Part shown: piece by piece, positions 34,764 through 43,686 of the stretch | Layout of the letters: each line of letters opens with the position of its first letter | Numbering within the stretch: position 1 is the first letter of the stretch | Assembly: GCF_002215215.1 (NCBI RefSeq) | Contig: NZ_CP018632.1 | Span: forward strand, 2,352,501 to 2,416,500 | Direction: 5' to 3' | Source: Granulosicoccus antarcticus IMCC3135 | GTDB lineage: Bacteria; Pseudomonadota; Gammaproteobacteria; Granulosicoccales; Granulosicoccaceae | DNA: 64,000 bases | The notes under the pieces: model-generated | The model's database searches: none | The model's input: only the letters and a program-made list of their open reading frames with translations | What the model was told of the DNA's origin: nothing | Made by a program: the position numbers and the translations under genes

Positions 34764-36530
34764 GTGCACATGGAGCCGCAAGGTGAAGTCAGAGAGGTAA
34801 ATGCGGCGCTCCAGCGGGCTCTGTTTGATGACGCGCTATCATCCTGGTTGCTGGCGCTGATCATCTTTTTCAGTACAGTGGCATTTTTCTATGATCGCGT
34901 GGCAGATGATGCCTTGCTGTACTGGTCGATCGCTGCTGTTGCGGTGTTCGGTTTGCGGCTGGCGTTGATTTTCTGGGCACGCGCTCATCACGATCGGCCC
35001 TTACCCGTGCTGCTGTTTACCGCCTTGATGGCCTTGACGGGCATGTGGTGGGGCTCCATTGCCTTGTTGTGGAGTCCCCAGCTCGAATTGGCTGATCAAT
35101 TCATCATTGCCGTGTTGCCAGTCATCGCAGCGCTGGGTGCCGTCGTCTCCCTGGGTCATTGGCCGGTCTGCTATCAGGTCTTCATTGCTGGCGTCCTTGC
35201 AGGCCTGGTGCTGTGCTTGAAGGACATCATCGACGAGAGTTTTTTCCGTGTTCTGGTGCCCGTGGCCTTGATCAGTGCAGGCTGCCTGTATCTGGCTTAT
35301 CGCTTCCATCAGCAGAAACGTGAGACCTTGCTTTTGCGCCTGCGCAACCAGCGAGCCTTGCTGGGCAAGGATGAATTTCTGACCCGCATGAGTCACGAGT
35401 TACGTACGCCCATGAACGGTGTGCTGGGCATGGTGAGAATGCTGGGCAAGACCTCGTTGAGTCGCGAGCAGCAAAGCCTGGTGGAGACCCTCAACGTGTC
35501 CGGTGAGGAAATGCTCGAGTTGGTGAGTGATCTGCTGGATGCTGCCAGTCTTGCCAGTCAGGATATCAAGCTGGTTATCGATGGTGGTGACCTGGGCAAT
35601 ATCACGCAGGAAGTGGTTGATGTGTCGCACAGTAAACTGCGAGGCAAGCCCGTTGCTCTGACACTGGATATCGACCCAGGCTTTCCACCCTTCGTTTTGG
35701 TGGATTCGCAGCGCTGGCGACAAATATGTCAAAAGCTTCTCAGTAATGCGGTGAAGTTCACCGAGCAGGGCGAAATTACCATTCAGCTGATAGCAGAAGG
35801 CGACATGCTGGAGCTGAGTATCTGCGATACGGGTTGCGGCATCCCGGCATCCGATCTGAAAGCGGTCAGACAGCTATTTCACCAGGTGCCGGGTAATTCC
35901 AAACGGCCTGCGGGTGGTAGTGGTATTGGACTGACCATCGTCCAGGGGCTGGTTGATCTGATGGATGGCAGTTTGCAGATTGACAGTGAGCCCGGGCACG
36001 GGACGGTTGTTGCCGTGCGTGTGCCCCTGAATCCTGTGGATATGCTCAGCCCACCCGTAACCCGAATGTCCAGGGATGCTGCTACCCTGGCTGATTCTGA
36101 GTTCGCCAGACAAATAGCCGATGTACAGCCTGTGCTGCCAGTGCGCACCTTGGTGGCGGAGGATAATCCGATAAATCAGCTGGTTATAGAGGCTGCGCTG
36201 GAGGATCTGGGTTGTGATATCACGGTTGTCGAAAATGGTCTAGAAGCTTTGCTTGCACTGCAGGCGTCAAGTTACGACATCATCTTCATGGATTGTCAGA
36301 TGCCAGAGCTGGATGGTTATGAGGCTACACGACAGGCTCGCGAGAACGGTTGCACGATTCCCATCATTGCCGTTACTGCCAATGCGATGGCAGGGGACCG
36401 TGAGCGTTGTCTGGAGGCGGGTATGGATGACTATGTCATCAAGCCCATCGCCGAGGGGGCCTTGCAGCAGATGCTCGACAAATGGTTGAGCAAGCCGAAT
36501 TCAAAGCCGATTGATGCTATCGCGGCGTAG
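34764..36530 (+). CDS. Membrane hybrid sensor histidine kinase / response regulator
   Basis: A 588-residue orphan hybrid kinase. Residues about 25-180 hold five or six hydrophobic segments with almost no periplasmic loops, so the sensor is membrane-embedded. The dimerisation domain has the phospho-acceptor His211 in RMSHELRTPMNGVLGM; the ATP-binding domain has NAVKFTEQGEI, CDTGCGIP and SGIGLTIVQGL. The C-terminal receiver (about 455-575) carries Asp510 in IIFMDCQMPELDGYEA and the lysine of DDYVIKPI. There is no output domain. The start may be GTG 34764 or ATG 34770. Its last 30 bases overlap the convergent DUF1499 gene. Confidence 0.92.
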   Translation: MHMEPQGEVREVNAALQRALFDDALSSWLLALIIFFSTVAFFYDRVADDALLYWSIAAVAVFGLRLALIFWARAHHDRPLPVLLFTALMALTGMWWGSIALLWSPQLELADQFIIAVLPVIAALGAVVSLGHWPVCYQVFIAGVLAGLVLCLKDIIDESFFRVLVPVALISAGCLYLAYRFHQQKRETLLLRLRNQRALLGKDEFLTRMSHELRTPMNGVLGMVRMLGKTSLSREQQSLVETLNVSGEEMLELVSDLLDAASLASQDIKLVIDGGDLGNITQEVVDVSHSKLRGKPVALTLDIDPGFPPFVLVDSQRWRQICQKLLSNAVKFTEQGEITIQLIAEGDMLELSICDTGCGIPASDLKAVRQLFHQVPGNSKRPAGGSGIGLTIVQGLVDLMDGSLQIDSEPGHGTVVAVRVPLNPVDMLSPPVTRMSRDAATLADSEFARQIADVQPVLPVRTLVAEDNPINQLVIEAALEDLGCDITVVENGLEALLALQASSYDIIFMDCQMPELDGYEATRQARENGCTIPIIAVTANAMAGDRERCLEAGMDDYVIKPIAEGALQQMLDKWLSKPNSKPIDAIAA

Positions 36531-36959
36531 GGCTTCCACGCGTTTCGCATTGGCTCCCAGATCGCTCTTGCCGAGGCGTGAGGCGCTGCGAACCAGCACC
36601 CGTGGTTGTGAGCCTGTCTGAGCGTCACCATCAGTGTCGAGCAGGAACTCCACATCGTCCACGAACCCCATGACACGTGTGGAATAGGTGGCGTGCAGAT
36701 AGTCTGAACCCTGTGTGATGATTTTTACGCCGGGTTGCCCGCTGACGATATCCGCCAGAGTGCTGATGGCAAGCGATGGATCCGCTGAGATGGTGAATTG
36801 ATCACGATGACAATTGGGAGTGTCCGGGCAATCGGCCAGGCTTACCCGACCCTCAAGCTCCACAATTCCACCAGCGACACTGTGGCCCAGCCTTGGGGCC
36901 ACAAGCCGCACACCAATGGCCAGCAGAGCCAACAGGATCAGAATGACAAGTAGTTTCAT
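36501..36959 (-). CDS. DUF1499 family protein
   Basis: A 152-residue protein with one N-terminal membrane anchor (LLVILILLALLAIGVRLVA) and a DUF1499 domain: CPDTPNCHRDQF, YLHATYSTRVMGFVDDVEF and VRSASRLGKSDLGANAKRVEALR. Function unknown. It is encoded opposite and overlapping the tail of the hybrid histidine kinase gene. Confidence 0.87.
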   Translation of the reverse strand: MKLLVILILLALLAIGVRLVAPRLGHSVAGGIVELEGRVSLADCPDTPNCHRDQFTISADPSLAISTLADIVSGQPGVKIITQGSDYLHATYSTRVMGFVDDVEFLLDTDGDAQTGSQPRVLVRSASRLGKSDLGANAKRVEALRRDSINRL

Positions 36960-36978
36960 GAAGGCTCTGATGATTTAA

Positions 36979-37647
36979 CTAAGGTGAGATACGTTGAATG
37001 GACCAGTTCTGATGGTCATCGCCTGCCTGGTAGATAAATCGATCATGCAATCGATCCGCACGGCCTTGCCAGAATTCCAGGCGCTGCGGCCGAATGCGAT
37101 AACCACCCCAGGCATCGGGTCTTGGAACATTGCCGTTCGGATGCTGCTGGTGTAATTCGGCGACCCGGTGTTCAAGCACCTCGCGGTTGGCAATCGGTGA
37201 GGATTGAATCGAGGCGGCGGCACTGAAGCGGCTGCCCTCAGGGCGTGACTGGAAATAGATTTCAGCGTCTGCAGGATCAAGTTTCTCGACTGTGCCTTCT
37301 ATGCGAACCTGACGTTCCAGAGCGCTCCAGTAGAACAGCAGTGAAGCCTTCGGATTGGCGGCCAGTTGGCGGGCTTTGTCACTTTCCTGGAAGGTATACC
37401 AACTGAATCCTTCGGTATCAAAATGCTTGAGCAGAACAACCCGTGAATGCGGCTGTCCCTGAGCATCTGCGGTGCTCAGCATCATGGCTGTGGCATCCTT
37501 CAGCTTCGCGTCACGAGCATCTTGCAGCCACTGGGTAAATTGTGTGAAGGGATCACTTGCCAGCTCTTTTCGTCGCAATGTATTGGCCGTGTAATCACGG
37601 CGCTCTTCGATCAGAAGGCCAGGGTCTTTAGTGAATTCTGTGCTCAT
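36979..37647 (-). CDS. pdxH: Pyridoxamine/pyridoxine 5'-phosphate oxidase
   Basis: A 222-residue FMN enzyme, the last step of PLP synthesis and salvage. FTQWLQDARDAKLKDATAM, SRVVLLKHFDTEGFSWYT, KARQLAANPKASLLFYW, RVEG-like RIEGTVEKL, and the C-terminal WGGYRIRPQRLEFWQGRADRLHDR (only landmarks quoted) identify it. The ATG at 37647 gives normal length; a longer in-frame version would overlap the end of the upstream DUF423 gene. Cytoplasmic. Confidence 0.95.
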   Translation of the reverse strand: MSTEFTKDPGLLIEERRDYTANTLRRKELASDPFTQFTQWLQDARDAKLKDATAMMLSTADAQGQPHSRVVLLKHFDTEGFSWYTFQESDKARQLAANPKASLLFYWSALERQVRIEGTVEKLDPADAEIYFQSRPEGSRFSAAASIQSSPIANREVLEHRVAELHQQHPNGNVPRPDAWGGYRIRPQRLEFWQGRADRLHDRFIYQAGDDHQNWSIQRISP

Positions 37648-37679
37648 GTGCGTCTCAGTATTTACGCGGGTTTCAGGGT

Positions 37680-38117
37680 TCAGCCACCCACAGGGGTGGG
37701 GCGCAACCGGCTGGCAGCTACCGCCAGAGTGCACCAGGCAATGATCAGCAACAAGCCTCCAATCGGTGTAATCATGCCTAGACGGGTAATACCGGTGAAG
37801 GCCATCGCATACAGACTACCCGAGAATACAAATGTGCCGCTTGTAAAGCAGATGCCAGCAATTTGCAACCAACGGCTACCCGGGCCCTGGCCGGTATGCA
37901 GTGATAACAGCCCGCAAGCCAGCAAAGCCAGGGCATGGCCGGCATGATACGTCACAGCCGTGCCATACCAGCCTTGGGCCTTGTCGGATAGCAAGCCTTG
38001 CAAGGCATGGGCGCCAAATGCTCCTGACATGACACCCAGCGCGCCAAGCACAGCGCCAATAACCAGCATCCATCTACCTGTCACGGGCTTATTTGTTGGG
38101 GTGAAGGCTGCTAACAT
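37680..38117 (-). CDS. DUF423 family small membrane protein
   Basis: A 145-residue inner-membrane protein with four hydrophobic segments. GAVLGALGVMSGAFGAHAL at the first helix, WYGTAVTYHAGHALALLA and SGTFVFSGSLYAMAFTGI, ITPIGGLLLIIAW are the DUF423 (YgdD) pattern. Function unknown. Ends 32 bases before pdxH, probably co-transcribed. Confidence 0.88.
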   Translation of the reverse strand: MLAAFTPTNKPVTGRWMLVIGAVLGALGVMSGAFGAHALQGLLSDKAQGWYGTAVTYHAGHALALLACGLLSLHTGQGPGSRWLQIAGICFTSGTFVFSGSLYAMAFTGITRLGMITPIGGLLLIIAWCTLAVAASRLRPTPVGG

Positions 38118-38156
38118 GAGTGAATCATTCTGAACGAGTCCCTACGGAGCACACGC

Positions 38157-38639
38157 ATGCCCACATTCGATGTTGTATCTGAAGTTGATCAACATGAACT
38201 CAGCAATGCCGTTGATCATACTCAGCGAGAGATTGGCACTCGCTTTGATTTCAAGGGTACATCAGCCAAGGCCGAGTTGGCTGATGGAAACATCATGTTA
38301 CACGCCGATAGTGATTTCCAGATTCAGCAGATTCATCCAGTGCTGTATCAGAAATTGACGGCGCGCAAAATTGATATCGCCTGTCTGGAAGCTGGCAAGG
38401 TGGAAAACAGCGGCAAAGGTGTCAAGCAGCTGGTCAAGGTCAAGCAAGGTATCGACAAGGACGTTGCCAAAAAAGCCATGGTCAAGATCAAGGAATCCAA
38501 GCTCAAGGTACAGGCGCAGGTGCAGGGCGAGCAGTTACGGGTTACCGGCAAGAAACGTGATGATCTGCAGGCTGCCATGGCGTTGCTGAAAGCGGCAGAG
38601 CTGGGCGTACCATTGCAATACCAGAACTTCCGCGACTAA
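38157..38639 (+). CDS. yajQ: YajQ family nucleotide-binding protein
   Basis: A 160-residue cytoplasmic protein with two ferredoxin-like halves. PTFDVVSEVDQHELSNAVD, EIGTRFDFKG and VKVKQGIDKDVAKK, LRVTGKKRDDLQAAMALLK are characteristic. Xanthomonas homologues bind cyclic di-GMP and act as effectors; others bind nucleotides. It is divergent from the DUF423 gene, 39 bases away. Confidence 0.93.
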   Translation: MPTFDVVSEVDQHELSNAVDHTQREIGTRFDFKGTSAKAELADGNIMLHADSDFQIQQIHPVLYQKLTARKIDIACLEAGKVENSGKGVKQLVKVKQGIDKDVAKKAMVKIKESKLKVQAQVQGEQLRVTGKKRDDLQAAMALLKAAELGVPLQYQNFRD

Positions 38640-38656
38640 GCGACCGACCCGACCTC

Positions 38657-39490
38657 TTATCGACAATGGTAGACGTCATACCGGGTATTGGGTGATTCCA
38701 TCTCGGTTCGCTGGCCTTGCCAGGTGCCCGTGTCTCCCAGAAGCTCTGCTCCCCGTGGACGTTTGACAACCACGCGATCAACCGGGCACTGCAAGGCTGC
38801 GTGCAGGAGTCTGGCGCCAGCTTCAGCCTCGGCCGGACCCAGCAGGGCATGCAGAAATTGCATGCCCTTGCGTGAGCCGGCTTTTTTGCGGCTGCGCTCC
38901 GGGTACATCGGATCCAGATAGATCACCTGTCCGGTAGCGGTGGGGAGCAATTGTTCCGCTGTGCCCGCAAGCAAGGTGATACGCGATGCAATCTCACAGG
39001 TGTCAGGATGTTCGATGGCTCTTGCCAGAGCATTGGCCAGTAAGGCATGCACGATCGGATGGCGCTCGATCATGGTGATCGGCATGCCCAGCGATGCAAG
39101 TGCCCAGCTATCCTGTCCCAGTCCGCCGGTGGCATCAATGATGGAGGGCAGGGTTCCGAATTTCTTGCGATAGCCGGGTGCTCCCAGAGCCCTGGCCAGT
39201 GGCTGAATACCCTTGCCGGCCTCTTTGGCGCGATGACGGGCTTTGCCCGAACTGAAATCGATGGATAGTTTCACCCCATCGGGTCTGACAAGCTCCAGAG
39301 TGTCAATCTGCTCTGCATCGGCAGGCTCTGCTGAGCGACGCTGTACCAAGGCCCAGCTTTGGCTGGGCAGGCAATCCTGCACAGCGATGCCCAATGCATC
39401 AAAAATATTGGCCACCGGCATGCCCGAGCTGGCCGGATCACAGGCTGACTCACGAAAACCGATAAGTATCGGAGGCGTCCATTCATTCAT
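38657..39490 (-). CDS. rsmJ: 16S rRNA (guanine1516-N2)-methyltransferase
   Basis: A 277-residue SAM-dependent methyltransferase. The SAM motif is IDATGGLGQDSWALASLG, followed by MIERHPIVHALL and the catalytic IYLDPMYPERSRKKAGSRKGM; VVVKRPRGAELL lies near the C-terminus. About 25 residues longer than the E. coli enzyme at its N-terminal half, within family range. Convergent with yajQ and divergent from the Rieske-like gene. Confidence 0.93.
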   Translation of the reverse strand: MNEWTPPILIGFRESACDPASSGMPVANIFDALGIAVQDCLPSQSWALVQRRSAEPADAEQIDTLELVRPDGVKLSIDFSSGKARHRAKEAGKGIQPLARALGAPGYRKKFGTLPSIIDATGGLGQDSWALASLGMPITMIERHPIVHALLANALARAIEHPDTCEIASRITLLAGTAEQLLPTATGQVIYLDPMYPERSRKKAGSRKGMQFLHALLGPAEAEAGARLLHAALQCPVDRVVVKRPRGAELLGDTGTWQGQRTEMESPNTRYDVYHCR

Positions 39491-39543
39491 CGGTGCCGTA
39501 CACTCTGTATTCCACCCATCTGCCTGCTAAGGCACTGCCATCC

Positions 39544-40128
39544 ATGTCCGTTAAACCCACCTCTGTTGAAGACCAGCAACGGCGTCTGAAATTGCGCGTC
39601 GCTGTCAAATTGATGTTGTCCCTGGGCGTACTGGGTGTGCTGTATGTCTTTATCGCCGGACTTCGCTCGGGTGGCGGGGATGTGGACGATGTGCCTAGTC
39701 TGCGCGTCAGTACGGCCGATTTGCTGCCTGGCCAGCATCGCCTGCTGTCCTGGGAAGGGCGGCCTGTCATGCTCTACCGACGGCAAGACAGCGATTATGC
39801 CAATCTGCGAACACCTGACGAGCGACTGAGCGATCCGCAATCGGCAAAATCGATACAGCCTCAGACCATGGCTACGCCATTCAGATCGGCGACGCCCGAT
39901 GTGTTTGTCGCCATAGCGCTGGGTACCGATCAAGGTTGCTCGATCAGTTTCCTGCCACCGGATGACAGCCTTTTTCAGAGGCTGCCGTGGACGGGGGGCT
40001 TTGTCGATAGCTGCCGCAAATCCCGATACGATGTCGCCGGCCGCGTCTATGAGACGCAGTACGCAGACAAGAATCTGGTGGTGCCACCGTACACCTTCAA
40101 CGATGAGGTGCTTATTCTGGGGCGTTGA
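39544..40128 (+). CDS. Rieske-fold membrane-anchored protein lacking the iron-sulfur ligands
   Basis: A 194-residue protein with one N-terminal membrane helix (about 18-40) and a C-terminal domain laid out like the Rieske subunit of cytochrome bc1. VSTADLLPGQHRLLSWEGRPVML matches the Rieske N-strands, and DVAGRVYETQYADKNLVVPPY the strands after box II. Box I (CTHLGC in Rieske) reads GTDQGC (127-132) and box II (CPCHGS) reads DSCRKS (155-160): both cysteine and both histidine ligands are lost, while the two cysteines that form the disulfide (Cys132, Cys157) remain. ATG 39544 is preferred to GTG 39493, which would start 2 bases from the divergent rsmJ start. Function unknown. Confidence 0.7.
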   Translation: MSVKPTSVEDQQRRLKLRVAVKLMLSLGVLGVLYVFIAGLRSGGGDVDDVPSLRVSTADLLPGQHRLLSWEGRPVMLYRRQDSDYANLRTPDERLSDPQSAKSIQPQTMATPFRSATPDVFVAIALGTDQGCSISFLPPDDSLFQRLPWTGGFVDSCRKSRYDVAGRVYETQYADKNLVVPPYTFNDEVLILGR

Positions 40129-40132
40129 CAAT

Positions 40133-40369
40133 TTAATAGTGCGGCGGCAGTTCATCAGTGGTCGATGGTGTGTCTGCTGAGTCAGTAGAGCCGTGCATAC
40201 GATTCATCAGTTCGTTTTGCTGAAGCTGCAGGCGTTCGATGTCACGGTATTGCCGCAAGATGACTTCATGCAGCTCCTGTACGGTGTTTTCAACGTCCAT
40301 GAGCTTCAGTTCAAGCGTCTCGATTCTGGCATCAACGGCAGGATCGGTGGGGTATGTGGATTCACTCAT
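40133..40369 (-). CDS. slyX: SlyX family protein
   Basis: A 78-residue protein, mainly one coiled coil (ARIETLELKLMDVENTVQEL, then EVILRQYRDIERLQLQ), with the usual C-terminal DELPPHY tail of SlyX. Function unknown. The ATG at 40369 is chosen: the reading frame continues upstream but with non-SlyX sequence lying antisense to gatC. Its stop is 4 bases from the convergent Rieske-like gene. Confidence 0.9.
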   Translation of the reverse strand: MSESTYPTDPAVDARIETLELKLMDVENTVQELHEVILRQYRDIERLQLQQNELMNRMHGSTDSADTPSTTDELPPHY

Positions 40370-40454
40370 GTGTGCTTGCTTGCGGGTTATCAGGGTCTGA
40401 AGGCCTACAGTATGATAGATTGCGGCGCTTGAAACCAAGACTGGACTGACGCTT

Positions 40455-40742
40455 GTGTCCCTGACGACAGACGATATCAAACAGATTGCCCATCTGGCAC
40501 GTTTAGGAATAGACGAAGAGGCGCTAACACCGCTGGCCGCCGATCTGTCCACGATGCTGGAACTGGTAGAGCAGCTACAGGCCGTGGATACCGACGGGGT
40601 AGAGCCCATGGCGCATCCTGCCAATGCCACTTTGCTGCTGCGCGATGATGTGGTTACTGAAACAGATCAGCGAGAACAGTTGCAGGCACCGGCTCCCGCA
40701 ACCCAGGATGGTTACTTCCTGGTGCCTCGCGTAATTGAATGA
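40455..40742 (+). CDS. gatC: Asp-tRNA(Asn)/Glu-tRNA(Gln) amidotransferase subunit C
   Basis: A 95-residue GatC, the belt subunit stabilising GatA-Gat[18 protein letters not shown] at the start, [20 protein letters not shown] in the middle and [11 protein letters not shown] at the end are typical. GTG start at 40455. The final four bases (ATGA) overlap gatA. Presence of gatCAB implies indirect charging of Asn- and/or Gln-tRNA. Confidence 0.95.
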   Translation: MSLTTDDIKQIAHLARLGIDEEALTPLAADLSTMLELVEQLQAVDTDGVEPMAHPANATLLLRDDVVTETDQREQLQAPAPATQDGYFLVPRVIE

Positions 40743-42211
40743 CAGGTGCTGACCACATGCATGACAAGACTTTGGCCGAACAGGCCCGACTGCTCGCTAG
40801 CGGCGATATCACCAGTATGGATCTGGTTGATCATTACCTGCAGCGCATCGAGCAATACAACGGCCAGCTCAACGCTTATCTGGCGGTTGATGCCGAAAGT
40901 GCGCGCCGCGGAGCCGAAGCTGCCGATCAGGCTCGGCAAAGCGGTGAGGCAGGCCCCCTGACCGGGGTGCCGATTGCTCACAAGGATATATTCTGCACCA
41001 CCACCATGCCGACTACCTGTGGTTCGCGCATGCTGGAAAATTTTGTCTCCCCCTACAATGCAACGGTGGTGGACAAGCTGAAGGCTGCAGGCGTGGTGAC
41101 ACTGGGCAAGGCCAACATGGATGAATTTGCCATGGGATCCTCCAATGAAAACAGCTACTACGGTCCGGTTGCCAATCCCTGGCAGGATGATCGCGTGCCG
41201 GGCGGCTCTTCGGGCGGCAGTGCTGCCATTGTTGCCGCTCGACTGGCCTCAGCAGCCACAGGCACTGACACAGGGGGCTCCATCCGGCAGCCAGCGGCCT
41301 ACTGCGGTATTACCGGCATCAAGCCTACCTACGGTCGCGTGTCTCGCTACGGCATGATCGCCTTCGCCTCGAGTCTTGATCAGGCGGGCCCCATGGCACA
41401 GACAGCAGAAGACTGCGCGTTGTTGCTGCAAGCCATGGCTGGGCATGATGTGCGCGATTCAACCTGCTCGCAAGATGCTGTACCGGATTTCAGTGCCGAT
41501 CTGAACAAGGATCTGAAAGGTCTGCGTATCGGCATCCCTGAAGAGTATTTCGCAGCAGGGCTCGATAGCGAAGTGGGTGATCGGGTCAATGCCGCTTTAG
41601 CTGAACTGGAAGGGGCTGGCGCTATTCTCAAGCGTATCTCCCTGCCTAATCAGAAGCTGTGCATCCCTTCCTACTACGTGATCGCCCCGGCCGAGGCCTC
41701 CAGTAACCTGTCCCGTTTTGATGGCGTACGGTTCGGTCATCGCTGCGAGAACCCTCAGGATATCGATGATCTGTATACCCGCTCACGCGGTGAAGGTTTT
41801 GGTGCCGAGGTCAAGCGTCGGATACTGATGGGGGCTTATGCCTTGTCAGCTGGTTACTACGATGCGTACTACAAGAAAGCGCAGCAGGTTCGACAGCTGG
41901 TCAGTGATGATTTCACCCGCGCCTTTGCCGAAGTGGACGTTATCGCCGGCCCGACCACGCCGACACCCGCTTTCGCACGTGGCTCAAAAAGCGATAACCC
42001 GGTTGCCATGTATCTGAACGATCTGTTCACGGTGTCGGCAAATCTGTCCGGTCTGCCAGCTATTTCCGCGCCATGCGGTTTTGTTGAGGGTCTGCCGGTC
42101 GGACTGCAACTCTGTGCACCTGCGAATCAGGAAGCCCGTTTACTCAACGTGGCACATCGCTATCAGGGTATGAGTGACTGGCACAGTCAATCACCTTCCT
42201 CCTTTGCCTGA
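40739..42211 (+). CDS. gatA: Asp-tRNA(Asn)/Glu-tRNA(Gln) amidotransferase subunit A
   Basis: A 490-residue amidase that releases ammonia from glutamine and channels it to GatB. The Ser-cisSer-Lys triad is in place: Lys in GVPIAHKD, then [10 protein letters not shown] and [12 protein letters not shown]. The C-terminal half has GPTTPTPAF and [13 protein letters not shown] 40739 is coupled to gatC; ATG 40757 is an alternative. Confidence 0.96.
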   Translation: MTGADHMHDKTLAEQARLLASGDITSMDLVDHYLQRIEQYNGQLNAYLAVDAESARRGAEAADQARQSGEAGPLTGVPIAHKDIFCTTTMPTTCGSRMLENFVSPYNATVVDKLKAAGVVTLGKANMDEFAMGSSNENSYYGPVANPWQDDRVPGGSSGGSAAIVAARLASAATGTDTGGSIRQPAAYCGITGIKPTYGRVSRYGMIAFASSLDQAGPMAQTAEDCALLLQAMAGHDVRDSTCSQDAVPDFSADLNKDLKGLRIGIPEEYFAAGLDSEVGDRVNAALAELEGAGAILKRISLPNQKLCIPSYYVIAPAEASSNLSRFDGVRFGHRCENPQDIDDLYTRSRGEGFGAEVKRRILMGAYALSAGYYDAYYKKAQQVRQLVSDDFTRAFAEVDVIAGPTTPTPAFARGSKSDNPVAMYLNDLFTVSANLSGLPAISAPCGFVEGLPVGLQLCAPANQEARLLNVAHRYQGMSDWHSQSPSSFA

Positions 42212-42249
42212 ACGACCACTGGCTAACGAATGACACAGGTTTGTAGACC

Positions 42250-43686
42250 ATGACATGGGAAACCGTAATCGGGCTGGAGATTCACGCACAGCTCGCCACA
42301 CGTTCGAAGATATTTTCGGCCGCATCCACCGCCTTCGGCGCTGAGCCCAATACACAGGCGAGCGCGGTTGATCTGGGCCTGCCGGGTGTCTTGCCGGTCG
42401 TCAATCGCGAAGTGGTGCGCATGGCCGTGCGCTTTGCACTGGCCACGGGCGCCAGCATTACCAAACGCTCCGTGTTTGCACGCAAGAACTACTTCTATCC
42501 TGATCTGCCCAAGGGCTACCAGATTTCACAAATGGCCTTTCCCATCGTCGGCGAGGGCAGCATTTCAGTCACCTTGCCTGATGGCGAGGTCAAAGTGGTG
42601 GGTCTGACGCGGGCGCATCTGGAAGAGGATGCAGGCAAGTCGGTACACGATCTGTTTGAAGGCAATACGGCTATCGATCTGAACCGGGCAGGCACGCCAT
42701 TGCTTGAGATCGTCTCCGAGCCTGATATGAGATCGGCAACCGAAGCGGTGGCCTATGCGCGTTTCATGCATTCTCTGGTGCGCTATATCGAAATCTGCGA
42801 CGGCAATATGCAGGAAGGCTCTTTCCGCTGCGATGCCAATGTGTCGATTCGCCAGAAAGGCTCTGAGACTCTGGGTACGCGTACCGAAATCAAGAACCTC
42901 AACTCATTCCGTTTTCTGGAACGTGCCATCGATTTCGAGGTTGAGCGCCAGATCGATATCCTTGAAAGTGGCGGCAAGATCACTCAGGAGACGCGATTGT
43001 ACGATGCTGATCGTGATGAGACGCGCTCCATGCGTAGCAAGGAGGAGGCGAATGACTACCGCTATTTTCCTGACCCTGATCTACCACCTCTGGTTATCGA
43101 TGATGCCTTCATTGAAAGTGTGCGCAGCACCATGCCCGAACTGCCGACAGCCCGTCGGGCTCGCTTTGTCGAAACACTGGATATACCGGCCATCGACGCT
43201 CAGGCATTGTGCGCCGATCGTCAGACAGCCGATTACTTCGAAGCGGTTTTCGCAGGCCAGAGCTTTGCGCCACGACTGGCTGCAAACTGGGTGTTGGGCG
43301 AATTGTATGGCCGCATGAACAAGGAAGACGTTGTCCTGGCTGATGTGCCCGTCAGTGCTGCTGGTCTTGGAACCTTGATTGCCCGGGTCGATGACGGCAC
43401 TCTTTCCGGCAAGCTGGGCAAACAAGTATTTGATGCCATGTGGAGTGGTGAGCAGGATGTCGATGCCATCATCGAAGCTCGCGGACTGAAGCAGATTTCT
43501 GATACGGGTGCGATCGAAGCCATGATTGATGAGGTCATGGCTGCCAATCCGTCGCAGCTGGAAGAATACCGTGCAGGCAAGGAAAAACTGTTGTCCTTCT
43601 TTGTAGGCGCGGTTATGAAAGCCTCTCGTGGCAAGGCTAATCCGGCTCAGCTGAACCAGATGTTGCGCGAAAAGTTAAAGCCCTGA
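42250..43686 (+). CDS. gatB: Asp-tRNA(Asn)/Glu-tRNA(Gln) amidotransferase subunit B
   Basis: A 478-residue subunit that binds the misacylated tRNA, phosphorylates the carboxylate and transfers ammonia. [13 protein letters not shown] opens the cradle domain; [24 protein letters not shown] and [13 protein letters not shown] follow; the C-terminal helical and YqeY-like tail ([20 protein letters not shown]) binds tRNA. Normal length, directly abutted by the next gene. Confidence 0.96.
   Translation: MTWETVIGLEIHAQLATRSKIFSAASTAFGAEPNTQASAVDLGLPGVLPVVNREVVRMAVRFALATGASITKRSVFARKNYFYPDLPKGYQISQMAFPIVGEGSISVTLPDGEVKVVGLTRAHLEEDAGKSVHDLFEGNTAIDLNRAGTPLLEIVSEPDMRSATEAVAYARFMHSLVRYIEICDGNMQEGSFRCDANVSIRQKGSETLGTRTEIKNLNSFRFLERAIDFEVERQIDILESGGKITQETRLYDADRDETRSMRSKEEANDYRYFPDPDLPPLVIDDAFIESVRSTMPELPTARRARFVETLDIPAIDAQALCADRQTADYFEAVFAGQSFAPRLAANWVLGELYGRMNKEDVVLADVPVSAAGLGTLIARVDDGTLSGKLGKQVFDAMWSGEQDVDAIIEARGLKQISDTGAIEAMIDEVMAANPSQLEEYRAGKEKLLSFFVGAVMKASRGKANPAQLNQMLREKLKP

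Noticed and set aside
37648-37734. Longer pdxH start
   Set aside because: It would overlap the end of the DUF423 gene and adds residues absent from the family.
40370-40630. An 87-codon N-terminal extension of slyX
   Set aside because: SlyX is normally about 75 residues; the extension is low-complexity Ser/Ala sequence antisense to gatC.
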